Shown: piece after piece, positions 36,201 to 43,775 of the stretch
How the letters are laid out: each line of letters opens with the position of its first letter
Position numbering within the stretch: position 1 is the stretch's first letter
Source of the DNA: Ruminococcus sp.
Lineage (GTDB): Bacteria > Bacillota > Clostridia > Oscillospirales > Ruminococcaceae
DNA length: 64,000 bases
NCBI GenBank assembly: GCA_017525915.1
Contig: JAFXSC010000012.1
Location: 1-64,000, forward strand
Direction of reading: 5' to 3'
The notes under the pieces: model-generated
Database searches by the model: none
The model's input: the letters and a program-made list of their open reading frames with translations, nothing else
Told to the model about the DNA's origin: nothing
Program-made: the position numbers and the translations under genes

Positions 36201-38775
36201 TATCAATCAGGACAGGATTGCTGTGCGGAGGCGTGATATAAACGTTTTCCGCAACAACGACACCGGAAGGATCGACAACATTATAGGTATTGAGAGTAAC
36301 TCTTTCAGCATCATAGACCATTTCGACCTCATAGTTGAAGACATGGTAATTATCATCAACTGAAATGTCAATGCCTGATGCTACGATATCCTCCATCGTC
36401 ATCGGTGTAACAGTCATTTCGCCGTCAACGTTGAGACGGTGAGGCTGTTCAAGTTCCTCCGGCAGATCGGGAACATATTCTGTTACGACCGGAGCAAAAG
36501 GAGCTCTTGTAGTTGTCGTAGTCGTAGTCGTCGTAGTAGTAGTGGTAGTTGTTGTAGTAGTTGTTGTATAGGCAGGGTCATAGTGATTGCACTTTCTGCC
36601 TGTGTTCCTGTCAATATTCTGGCAGTAGCCGGAAGTGTCGTGGTTATGACCGGTCGCAAGCTCTCCGTCTTCGCCTCTGTCGAAGAGGTCCGGAGACTCA
36701 TACTCGCAGTTCGCGCACTTCTTGTTCCAGCGCTCGTTCTCGGTGCAGGTTGCCCTTCTGACAACGCGGCCCCAGACAATTTCATGCTCAACAGTGAGCG
36801 TCCTGCCGGACATTGCACTATCATTGGTGTAAATGGTCTCACCCTGCGGATTTGAAGGGCTGCAAGAGTGATTCTGAACATAGTAGTAAACTCTATTATC
36901 ATTGCCGAGATGCGGTAATGCTTCGCCGTTTTCAAGATCCTGAGACCATGCGCTGCCCATTGTGTACGCAATTGCACCGCTTGCAAACTCATCATCAGAA
37001 GCACCGAAATAGTTTTCATTCTCAGTAAGGATGAAAACATTCGATACACGGGAATCTTGATTGCCGAGATCGAAGAGCTTTTCAGTACCGGTTCCTGCAA
37101 AATAGGAAGAAGTGAAATTCGACGACGTTACATCATAAAGCAGACCTGCTGCATAATCACCGCTGACAAAAGCGGTACTGTAGACGTTAGTTACTGTCGT
37201 GCCATCTTTCGCAGTCGCTGCGATAGATGCAACCTTTGCATCTGATGTAAAGCTGGAATTCTCGATACCGAGATCCTTGACAGTCGCGCCGTTCAGGATG
37301 TTGAAGAGACCGCCTGCTTCGGTGCTGTTGAAGTTAATACCGCTGATCGTATGGTTCTTACCATCAAGCACGCCGGAGTATTCGCTGATCGGAGTCCATT
37401 CGAGATCGTCGGCAGCATTCGCGTTCATGTTCATGTTGAAGCGGATGTCGTTTACAAGGTCTATGTTAACATTATTTGCAATATCGCCGCTGTTGATGTT
37501 CTTTGCAAGCCACATGAGCTGTCCGGCGTTTCTGACCTCATATCTGATATTGCCGTTTTCGGAGAAGCTATGCGGCTCCTGGAAGAAGATCGGCGACTCA
37601 GAAGTGTGGTCATCTCCAAGCGGACAGCTGCTGCCGCCGTAGCAGATACCCTCAGCGTTGAATGCGTGTTTCTTGAAAATATGGATATCGCCGATAGCGA
37701 AGATCACGCTTTTCTCAATTGTCACACCTGCCGGAATATTCAGACCTTCCCACGAATATGCAATACCGGAGTCATAGCCGATATTGTAATCTGACTGCGT
37801 GTGGTCACTCCATGCATTAGCGTTTCTTTCGCCGTAGTAACCCCACCAGCAATTTGCATCCTCCGGAAGGGAGAGCATGAAGATATTGTCCCCGCCGTCG
37901 CGCATCTCCAAATTTTTGACATTGTAATCCACAAAGTTTTCTGCATTCAGCAATGTATAATCATCTGAATACGCATATATTGCAGCACGGTCATTTCCTC
38001 CGATCTGAACGTCCGCGGTACTTGCAATAGCGAAACCATCAATATCTTCATCTGAACGATTCTGGATATAATAGGAGACCTTTGTATACAGATTGTCTTC
38101 TAGGTTATCAGAAATATTGCCGTAGCAATCGCAGAAAGAGAATACCGGCGTTACGACAAGACCTCCATTTATATTAAATGTTGCCTTGTTTTCGTAGTGG
38201 GTGATACTGCCTCGATAGTTTCCGATTTTATAGAGGATATCGTATCCGTGGTCTGACCAGGTTGTATTCAGAGAACCGTTGTTTCCTTTGAAATCGTAGA
38301 AGTTGGAGTGATTCAGATAGTTCACAAGGCCGGAATACGGATTTGTTCTTTCAGTGTAGTCATACTTCCATGAGGCATAATAAGTGGTATCAGCTTCAAA
38401 CTGCTCCATGACAGTGCCGCCTGCATCTGTCCAGCCGGCAAATACGAGACCTGACAGCGCCGGTGCTTCCGGCAGCGGCGTATATGCAGGATCGTTGGTA
38501 TCCTTCAACACTGCAACTCCGTCGGTCACGGCGAATTTCTCATCGTCCAGTGAGCCGCCGTTCAGGTCAAATCTGATCGATGTGGAAGTGACATCAGGTA
38601 CCTTCTGAACTCCCGGATCGTACGGATCGACAGGAGCAACAGAACCGCCGCTCTCCCCGTCTGCCTCAGCGTAGGAGGTCAGAATTGTTCCCGTAAGGCA
38701 GGTTGGCATCATCCCTGCAATTACCGTCAGCGATGTGACGGCTGACAGTATTTTGTTGAATTTAGAGTGCTTCAT
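33202..38775 (-). CDS. Giant secreted surface protein with Thr linker
   Basis: 1857 aa from MKHSKFNKILSAVTSL (AAAGGAATT upstream), with a signal peptide cut near residue 37. Recognisable parts: an InlB/Listeria-Bacteroides-type repeat (about 60-130, IRFDLNGGSLDDEK...FAGWTDAGG); a domain resembling GLUG/beta-helix repeats (about 410-580, GVLDGKNHTISGINF, GGLFNILNGATVKDLGIENS); a Cys-rich stretch (CTENERWNKKCANCEYES); a linker of about 20 Thr (736-755); Ig-like or CARDB-like segments; and a C-terminal module seen in other Ruminococcus surface proteins (LRNVATAIVKYGEAVQAYK). No LPxTG, dockerin or transmembrane anchor is seen. It may be an adhesin or scaffold; role unproven. Confidence 0.88.
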   Translation of the reverse strand: MKHSKFNKILSAVTSLTVIAGMMPTCLTGTILTSYAEADGESGGSVAPVDPYDPGVQKVPDVTSTSIRFDLNGGSLDDEKFAVTDGVAVLKDTNDPAYTPLPEAPALSGLVFAGWTDAGGTVMEQFEADTTYYASWKYDYTERTNPYSGLVNYLNHSNFYDFKGNNGSLNTTWSDHGYDILYKIGNYRGSITHYENKATFNINGGLVVTPVFSFCDCYGNISDNLEDNLYTKVSYYIQNRSDEDIDGFAIASTADVQIGGNDRAAIYAYSDDYTLLNAENFVDYNVKNLEMRDGGDNIFMLSLPEDANCWWGYYGERNANAWSDHTQSDYNIGYDSGIAYSWEGLNIPAGVTIEKSVIFAIGDIHIFKKHAFNAEGICYGGSSCPLGDDHTSESPIFFQEPHSFSENGNIRYEVRNAGQLMWLAKNINSGDIANNVNIDLVNDIRFNMNMNANAADDLEWTPISEYSGVLDGKNHTISGINFNSTEAGGLFNILNGATVKDLGIENSSFTSDAKVASIAATAKDGTTVTNVYSTAFVSGDYAAGLLYDVTSSNFTSSYFAGTGTEKLFDLGNQDSRVSNVFILTENENYFGASDDEFASGAIAYTMGSAWSQDLENGEALPHLGNDNRVYYYVQNHSCSPSNPQGETIYTNDSAMSGRTLTVEHEIVWGRVVRRATCTENERWNKKCANCEYESPDLFDRGEDGELATGHNHDTSGYCQNIDRNTGRKCNHYDPAYTTTTTTTTTTTTTTTTTTTTRAPFAPVVTEYVPDLPEELEQPHRLNVDGEMTVTPMTMEDIVASGIDISVDDNYHVFNYEVEMVYDAERVTLNTYNVVDPSGVVVAENVYITPPHSNPVLIDTDPHSYHPSEPVYIPELGASVSRCENEDVEMYIVTYGESKWLKEFYDVQFIVINKNNQTLEDCKAVLDVPDGLTLCNSEQTQELADLAPSAVSDIHWYLRADKTGTYNIGVLLSGVYQGDEFSYPFNCKDDLHVYAADALKMNVELPGSASLEEQYPIDIILKNVSDKPIYDLDYKLRDIEQGTVTVRYINAGGTSYDIVTSRMVKCVNGEQLVHIPNILPGESVQITFDVNDVCKEFFMKEIARMNNQSYVTVLTSALGSTPWLKTVKFCSDLYNAFLCDLPYYSILERTPAVTLTGSDTKIPYELIVGDVPNELNQKNTSHYFRAMDKEALSFALRNCNGDDVYQTVGAEKHLISDFGTDLDPEELSDYARFLMSVWSYCGMSGSYDNAYNINGECIAVLHQTSDSITARVELRSIEGETFFNAKNSGFNIGVIEGEFETYEDGSICVTGDAVLSIEALEGNRDALVHIEYDDGYVIDYPIHSFESHDCSGDWYVLDVPANGENGTAVRVCKECGQLINAKNIHSSATAMLANGECYQDVRGAIADAAAAGEPTTMTLFGNISITTNVTIPDFITVIIAPGTHTTVKEGCSFVAEGEICDYSETEHDLKVNILLNYWEGRTELIQVSPGTNIDSLPDIGNDSCPINGWYADEYHDTPFEPFTAGAEAGAHIYYADIHHEFNSHGICKLCGELKNGRDAFTFASVTIDSEYKLNLLVSLSPSAISDKNAEMKFTFEDGSVQTVKLSDAIRTEGNLYSFSCKIDLVNVSTSVTAQISYSDGRSGSVLNYSLRTYFEELLKNDSLDEETVDLVKAVMNYAGYLQKYAGEPDEKCINNQLGMPLGNVAVNVGEEYDAVINNNGTTVEAVTANLSISSYITLIVKFEIADGKSKKDYRFTVNGTTAKAVQNGNVCTVCFRGILPTQFCQMPVVRAESVSDPDDYAEIKYGVFTYAKRMIASTQNDDLRNVATAIVKYGEAVQAYKDKHQEVDPVIYQPSNNW
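36508..36568. repeat. Thr-codon microsatellite in the giant surface protein
   Basis: About 20 consecutive Thr codons on the minus strand (GTN trinucleotides on the plus strand), the inter-domain linker. Confidence 0.9.
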
Positions 38776-38890
38776 TTTCAATTCCTTTCTGTTTCTGGCA
38801 ACGCCATATTTATTATATACGCAGCAGTTATAACCCACGGCATCATAATAACCATTTAACATACCAGCCGTGAATTATTACAGACAATTA

Positions 38891-38919
38891 ATTATAACAC
38901 ACGGTTATTCTTTTGTCAA
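38891..38919 (-). promoter_or_regulatory. Promoter of the giant surface protein
   Basis: On the minus strand a perfect TTGACA (38914-38919) and TATAAT (38891-38896) with 17 bp between, about 115 bp upstream of the start. Confidence 0.85.
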
Positions 38920-39044
38920 TGGTTTCTGCACCGTTTGTGTGTAGGATTGCAAGAGATGTGAGGCAATTTACAAAAAGCGCAGCGGAGCAGCATATAACAG
39001 CCGGTAGGGTCAGAATTGGCGGAAGATGTGTATACCGACCGAAA

Positions 39045-39070
39045 CAAAAACAGACTGCCGGTTGGCAGTC
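39045..39070 (-). terminator. Terminator of the suf operon
   Basis: GACTGCC/GGCAGTC hairpin followed on the minus strand by TGTTTTTG, 9 bases after the sufBD stop. The gap 38920-39044 shows nothing else. Confidence 0.75.
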
Positions 39071-39078
39071 CGCTTTCA

Positions 39079-40005
39079 TTATTTCAGGAATCCGTTGATG
39101 ATCTGCTCCTCCGCTTCCTGCTCGGTCAGTCCGAGAGTCATCAGCTTGATAAGCTGTTCGCCCGCGATCTTCCCAATAGCGGCTTCGTGAACAAGCTGTG
39201 CGTCCACGCTGTTGGCTTCAAGCGAGGGAACGGCAAGTATCCTGCCGTTGTCCATGATGATAGAATCGCACTCGGTATGACCGCTGCAGGCGGCATTTCC
39301 AAGAACGCAGAGGTCGAGCTTCTGATAGCTGTCATCTCTCGCAACGGAGCGTGAAACTACGTCTGCACTTGAACCGTCCTCGTTCAGCATGACCTTGTAC
39401 ACGCTTACGGCATTCTGCTGACCGTGCGTCATCAGCCTTTCACGGACTATCAGCTTTGCATCCTGCTTCAGTTCGGCAAGAGTTGTGCGGTGCGTGGAGT
39501 CAACTCCCTTTATCTGCACCATCTCCATTTCCACCGTGCTGCCCTCGCTGATGTATACCTCTGTCACAGGATTAAGTATACGCTTTCCGCTTCCGTCACC
39601 GGAGCCGTAATGCTTTTCGACGTAACGGACCTTTGAATTATTCCCGACAAAGAAGCGATGAATACCGTCATGTTCGCTGTCCTGCGTGCCGCAGTTGTCG
39701 ATACCGCAGCCTGCAACTATCAGCACGTCGCAGTTATCGCCGATGTAGAAATCGTTGTAAACCGTTTCCTTCATACCGCTTTCGCTCAATACAACAGGGA
39801 TATGAACGCTCTCGTTCACGGTCCCGTCCTTGATGCGGATATCTATCCCGCTGCCTTCTGTTTTGGTCTGAATATCTATATTTGCCGTTGTATTCCTGCC
39901 GACAGACTTTCCGTTCGCGCGGATATTGTATGCTCCCTCCGGAACATCATGAAGCTCTGCTATCTCCTGTAAAAGCCTGCGCTGAACTGCATTTATCTCA
40001 GACAT
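39079..40005 (-). CDS. SufB/SufD-family Fe-S assembly protein, short single form
   Basis: 308 aa with the SufBD beta-helix core: VRYVEKHYGSGDGSGKRILNPVTEVYISEGSTVEM and HTRT-like THRTTLAELKQDAKLIVRE, then GHTECDSIIMDNGRILAVPSLEANSVDAQLVHEAAIGKIAGEQL near the C-terminus. Canonical SufB is about 465 aa, so this is the short form found with only SufC in many anaerobes (minimal SUF, SmsB-like). It builds Fe-S clusters with the neighbouring ATPase and starts one base after sufC ends. No sufS or sufU is next to it. Confidence 0.9.
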   Translation of the reverse strand: MSEINAVQRRLLQEIAELHDVPEGAYNIRANGKSVGRNTTANIDIQTKTEGSGIDIRIKDGTVNESVHIPVVLSESGMKETVYNDFYIGDNCDVLIVAGCGIDNCGTQDSEHDGIHRFFVGNNSKVRYVEKHYGSGDGSGKRILNPVTEVYISEGSTVEMEMVQIKGVDSTHRTTLAELKQDAKLIVRERLMTHGQQNAVSVYKVMLNEDGSSADVVSRSVARDDSYQKLDLCVLGNAACSGHTECDSIIMDNGRILAVPSLEANSVDAQLVHEAAIGKIAGEQLIKLMTLGLTEQEAEEQIINGFLK

Positions 40006-40006
40006 A

Positions 40007-40747
40007 TCATTCGCCTTCTTCCTCTATTTTCGGGCAAGTGCCCTTTGCAAATCCACTGCCGATTATCTCAGGCAGTATTTCTTCCTTTGCGCCGTGCTTT
40101 GAGATCCTGCCGTCAGCCAGCACAATGATCTCATCGGCAATATTAAGGATACGCTCCTGATGTGATATTACGACAACAGACATATTTCTCTCATTGCTTC
40201 GCATATTTTCGAATATACGGATAAGATTCTTGAAGCTCCAGAGGTCTATGCCTGCTTCGGGTTCATCGAATACGGCAAGCTTGACGTTTCTTGCGAGAAC
40301 GGTCGCGATCTCGATACGTTTCAGCTCACCTCCCGAAAGAGAAGCGTTGACCTCGCGGTTGATATAATCCTTTGCACACAGTCCGACCTCGGAGAGATAA
40401 CTGCACGCTTCGGAGACCGTAAGTGTCTTTCCTGCGGCTATTCGCAGCAGGTCCAATACCGTTATTCCCTTGAAGCGGACAGGCTGCTGAAAAGCAAATC
40501 CGATACCGAGCTTCGCCCTTTCAGTGATGGTCTTTCCGGTAATATCTTCGCCGTCAAGTAGCATCTGACCTTCCGATGGCTGTTCGATGCCTGCGATCAG
40601 CTTTGCAAGCGTGGACTTTCCTCCGCCGTTAGGTCCCGTTATAACAACAAATCTGTTGTCGGGGATAGTCAGGCTGATGTCCCTGATGATCTCCTTATAG
40701 CTTCCGGTGCTTTCCGCACCGAAGCTGATGTTTTTAAGTTCCAGCAT
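40007..40747 (-). CDS. sufC: Fe-S assembly ATPase SufC
   Basis: 246 aa ABC-type ATPase. Walker A ITGPNGGGKSTLAKLIAG, Q-loop GFAFQQPVRF, signature ASLSGGELKRIEIA and Walker B LAVFDEPEAGIDLW mark SufC. It powers the SufBD scaffold. The start is MLELKNISFG, with GGAGG upstream; the 14-residue extension of the open frame has no ribosome site. Confidence 0.94.
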   Translation of the reverse strand: MLELKNISFGAESTGSYKEIIRDISLTIPDNRFVVITGPNGGGKSTLAKLIAGIEQPSEGQMLLDGEDITGKTITERAKLGIGFAFQQPVRFKGITVLDLLRIAAGKTLTVSEACSYLSEVGLCAKDYINREVNASLSGGELKRIEIATVLARNVKLAVFDEPEAGIDLWSFKNLIRIFENMRSNERNMSVVVISHQERILNIADEIIVLADGRISKHGAKEEILPEIIGSGFAKGTCPKIEEEGE

Positions 40748-40865
40748 TGTTGCTGCCTCCTTCACAATTCGCAAGTTCGATCTCTTCATTCATTGACCTT
40801 ACTTCATGATAATAGTATATCACAGACAGAATGGATTGTCTGTTGCAACGGCAACAATCCGACGT

Positions 40866-41945
40866 TCAGACCGCACTGCCGCCGCATCTGAAATAGCGTT
40901 CAAAACGCACCTTCCCGGCTTGCCGCATCTTCACCGCAGTCTCGTCCGAAATGTGTATCAGTGTTTTCTCATAACGGCACTGAAACGCGGAGACCTCCCC
41001 TTCGCTGCCGGTCTCGAGCTTGTTCAGGCAGCCGCAGGAATGCAGGCAGCGCTTTCTGAGGGGACACTCACGGCATGGAGCCGGCGGCTGATAGCGTATT
41101 GCAAGCTGAGCACACTTTTTCCGCGAAATGCCGTCAAATACGTTGCCGACACAGTATTGCTCATCGCCGATGAACTGATTGCAGGCGTAGATATTACCGT
41201 CCGGAGCGACCGGCATCTGATTGAAGCCAAGGTGACACCTCTCGTTGATGTCCCTGCCTTCGAGCGCTCCGCGTATCTTGCTTTCAACAGGACTGAAATA
41301 GAAAGGCTCACCTGAAAGAAGACATTCCGCGTAAAACTCTGCCGCCTCCGCAAGCTGAGCGAACAGTTTTTCCTGTGCCGCTTCGTCCCACGATACTTTA
41401 TTTCCGTACGCAGGAACAGCGTTGATATTCCTGAATCCAAGTCCGTAAAGGTATCTTACAGAGGCGGCAAGCTTCTCCACAGCCTGAGGAGCTGCGGTCA
41501 TCATTGCAGTTGTCCCCGGCATGACCGCAAGCAGACGCTTTGCGGCAGCTTCAACATCAGTCAGAGTGCCTGCGCCGTCCCTGTATTTCCGGCAGACATC
41601 CTGCATCAGTCCGTCAAACGAAATCCCTGTCTCCATTTTTACGCTTGCTGCACGGGCGAGCAGCCTTTCGGAGAGAAGCGTACCGTTTGTGGTCATACGG
41701 TAGTATACAGGCTTTCCGGTCTCAGCGGAAAGAGCCGCGCAGGTATCCATAGCATCGAAGATGAGATCCTCGCAGAGCAGAGGCTCTCCGCCGAAAAAGC
41801 AAAGCCCCGAATGTGCGCCCTCTGAAAACGCGAGCCTGCACGCAGCGTGAAGGACCTCCGGCGTCATGGTCTCAGCGCGTTTATCCTGTGTGCAGTAGGT
41901 GCAGTCCATATTGCAGCCGTCAGTCAGATGCAGGGTAAGATTCAT
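40866..41945 (-). CDS. Radical SAM/SPASM-domain protein
   Basis: 359 aa from MNLTLHLTDGCNMDCTYCTQ, with GAGGTGG upstream. The CxxxCxxC cluster motif is at residues 11-18. A SPASM-type C-terminus with many Cys (CNQFIGDEQYCVGN, CRECPLRKRCLHSCGC) binds further Fe-S clusters. The FFGGEPLL and TNGTLLSE motifs place it with sulfatase-maturase and RiPP-modifying enzymes. No sulfatase is adjacent. The only short peptide genes I can see in the window are the two EDVIxTS ones, 8 and 21 kb away, so the substrate is open. Confidence 0.88.
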   Translation of the reverse strand: MNLTLHLTDGCNMDCTYCTQDKRAETMTPEVLHAACRLAFSEGAHSGLCFFGGEPLLCEDLIFDAMDTCAALSAETGKPVYYRMTTNGTLLSERLLARAASVKMETGISFDGLMQDVCRKYRDGAGTLTDVEAAAKRLLAVMPGTTAMMTAAPQAVEKLAASVRYLYGLGFRNINAVPAYGNKVSWDEAAQEKLFAQLAEAAEFYAECLLSGEPFYFSPVESKIRGALEGRDINERCHLGFNQMPVAPDGNIYACNQFIGDEQYCVGNVFDGISRKKCAQLAIRYQPPAPCRECPLRKRCLHSCGCLNKLETGSEGEVSAFQCRYEKTLIHISDETAVKMRQAGKVRFERYFRCGGSAV

Positions 41946-42000
41946 AATAACCACCTCTTTTATATTGTAGCACACAGCCGGAGATTTTTCAATCCATAAT

Positions 42001-42034
42001 CAGTGGTTAGGTCTTAGTTATTAGTTATTAACTA
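42001..42034. repeat. Dispersed repeat, TTAGTTATTAGTTATTAAC type
   Basis: CAGTGGTTAGGTCTTAGTTATTAGTTATTAAC just upstream of the zinc-ribbon operon promoter, similar in style to 31313-31375 and 50776-50835. Confidence 0.4.
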
Positions 42035-42035
42035 C

Positions 42036-42064
42036 TTGCAATTCCGCTTAATAAGTGATATAAT
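42036..42064 (+). promoter_or_regulatory. Promoter of the zinc-ribbon/GGDEF operon
   Basis: TTGCAA (42036-42041) and TATAAT (42059-42064) with a 17-bp spacer, 32 bp before the start codon. Confidence 0.8.
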
Positions 42065-42096
42065 TATAGCAATAAATCACTGAAAGGACGGTCTGT

Positions 42097-42693
42097 ATGT
42101 CTGATATTGAACGTATAGTCTGCGGAGCAGTAGCGCGGACTTTTCCCGACGGCAGGGTCACTCAGGAGGACTATTACGAACTGCTCGTCACCAATGAGCA
42201 TGAAGCTTCTCTTAACCACCGTAAAAACGGCAATGACGATCGGTACACCCTCGATGAAACCGAGCTTGAGACCGCTCTTGAGGAAATAGAAGCACTCGTT
42301 GCCGCAAATCCCGATGTCAAGCCTTATCCTGAGCAGGTCCCGCTCGTGAGCACGGTATTCTTCCGCGGCGGCACCGAGAAATACGCTCCGAGAGATGAAC
42401 TCTCGCAGATATTGGAAAACATGATGCTCCTGCAAAAATACAGCTCCATGGACCTCCAGCCGCAGGGACTTGTCGCAGCCCCTTCAACAGCAAACGGCTT
42501 CTTCGGAATGGGTATGCTCATGCAGCCACCTCCGCAGCCTGCTGAACCTATGCCAATGCTTCAGGGGCTCGTTGCAGCCGATCGTCCCCCTGTGCCTGAT
42601 GCCGCAGAGGAATGGGAATGCCCCTCCTGCGGTCACATGAATACCGGAAAATTCTGTGCGGAATGCGGTACGCCCAAGCCGCAGAAAGGATAA
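42097..42693 (+). CDS. Zinc-ribbon protein of unknown function
   Basis: 198 aa. The N-terminal 120 residues are acidic and mixed alpha/beta. A Met/Pro/Gln-rich linker follows, and a C-terminal zinc ribbon CPSCGHMNTGKFCAECGTPKP. The N-terminal plan (RIVCGAVARTFPDGRVTQEDYYEL...) resembles that of the next gene (RIVTCGRMTFCLPNGNMNRADLFSL), suggesting an old duplication. No enzymatic motif; possibly an adaptor. First gene of a three-gene operon. Confidence 0.85.
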   Translation: MSDIERIVCGAVARTFPDGRVTQEDYYELLVTNEHEASLNHRKNGNDDRYTLDETELETALEEIEALVAANPDVKPYPEQVPLVSTVFFRGGTEKYAPRDELSQILENMMLLQKYSSMDLQPQGLVAAPSTANGFFGMGMLMQPPPQPAEPMPMLQGLVAADRPPVPDAAEEWECPSCGHMNTGKFCAECGTPKPQKG

Positions 42694-42697
42694 TATC

Positions 42698-43723
42698 ATG
42701 GCTGATATCCGTATCGTTACCTGCGGAAGAATGACCTTCTGCCTGCCGAACGGCAACATGAACAGGGCTGACCTGTTCTCCCTCTATTACTACAAGGAAA
42801 ACGGCGCTGTCATTGCATTTCACGCCAGTGACAGGGCCCACACGCTCAAAGCCGGCGATACCCTTCTGCGCGACACACTCTCCGCGATAAACAAGCTTAT
42901 CGCCGATGCTTCGGACTGTCCATGCGAAAAACGTCCGTTTTTCAACGAGGTCTACATGGACGACTCCACCTATCGCTATGTACCGCGCGAGAAGCTCTAT
43001 GAGCTTCTGGAAAAACTTTACAGGTCTGCTGAACAGAATAACAACTGGCACGAACTGCCTGCACCTGCCGGTGTAGTTCCGATGATGCCAAAGCCGCCGA
43101 AGCCTGAGATACAGGCTGTCGATCTGGACGATGAAGGTCAGCATTTCCGCCTGAAAGTGAACGGAGACAGCGCAAGGCTGGACGTAGTTTATCCGACCGG
43201 AGAAGTGGTCTTCTATAAGTTCCCGGTATCGCACAAGGCTTTCCGAAGATTTGAATCCGTCGCCCCCATGCTGAGATTATCTGACACCGGCACCACGAAT
43301 CACAGGCATGAGATAACCTATGCCGACGGTACTAAATCCATTGCGGACAAGGTGAAGCTGCTCACGCTTATTACTGATTTGCAGACAGGGCTTGAAGATG
43401 ACACTGAGAATGTTGAGACCGGACAGCTGTCCCCTCCAACGACATTGCAGGGCGCGGTGATAGCACCGATTCAGAATAACTGCATGATGGGACTTACCGG
43501 CGGAACGGTGCCGTTTACGTCTCCTGCCGCTCCTCCTGCACCTCCTGCCGCGAAGGCTTCCCTGAACGACGACGGCTCATGGAACTGTTCCTGCGGAACA
43601 AACGGACTGACCTCCAGATTCTGTTACAGCTGCGGTGCCGCAAAGCCGGTAACCTGGAAGTGCAGCTGCGGAGCCGAGAATACTTCAAAGTTCTGCAATA
43701 ACTGCGGCAAACCGCGGCCGTAA
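42698..43723 (+). CDS. Protein with two C-terminal zinc ribbons, unknown function
   Basis: 341 aa from MADIRIVTCGRM, with AAAGGA upstream, 4 bases after the previous stop. The N-terminal domain is like that of the upstream protein. A second soluble domain (about 150-230) and a Pro/Ala-rich linker lead to two zinc ribbons: CSCGTNGLTSRFCYSCG and CSCGAENTSKFCNNCG. The pair may form a heteromer. Its role is unknown, although the operon places it with a GGDEF-like sensor. Confidence 0.85.
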   Translation: MADIRIVTCGRMTFCLPNGNMNRADLFSLYYYKENGAVIAFHASDRAHTLKAGDTLLRDTLSAINKLIADASDCPCEKRPFFNEVYMDDSTYRYVPREKLYELLEKLYRSAEQNNNWHELPAPAGVVPMMPKPPKPEIQAVDLDDEGQHFRLKVNGDSARLDVVYPTGEVVFYKFPVSHKAFRRFESVAPMLRLSDTGTTNHRHEITYADGTKSIADKVKLLTLITDLQTGLEDDTENVETGQLSPPTTLQGAVIAPIQNNCMMGLTGGTVPFTSPAAPPAPPAAKASLNDDGSWNCSCGTNGLTSRFCYSCGAAKPVTWKCSCGAENTSKFCNNCGKPRP

Positions 43724-43775
43724 GCGCTGATCTTACGATAATGGATGCCAACTATCTTACAAGGGAGGGACGGTC

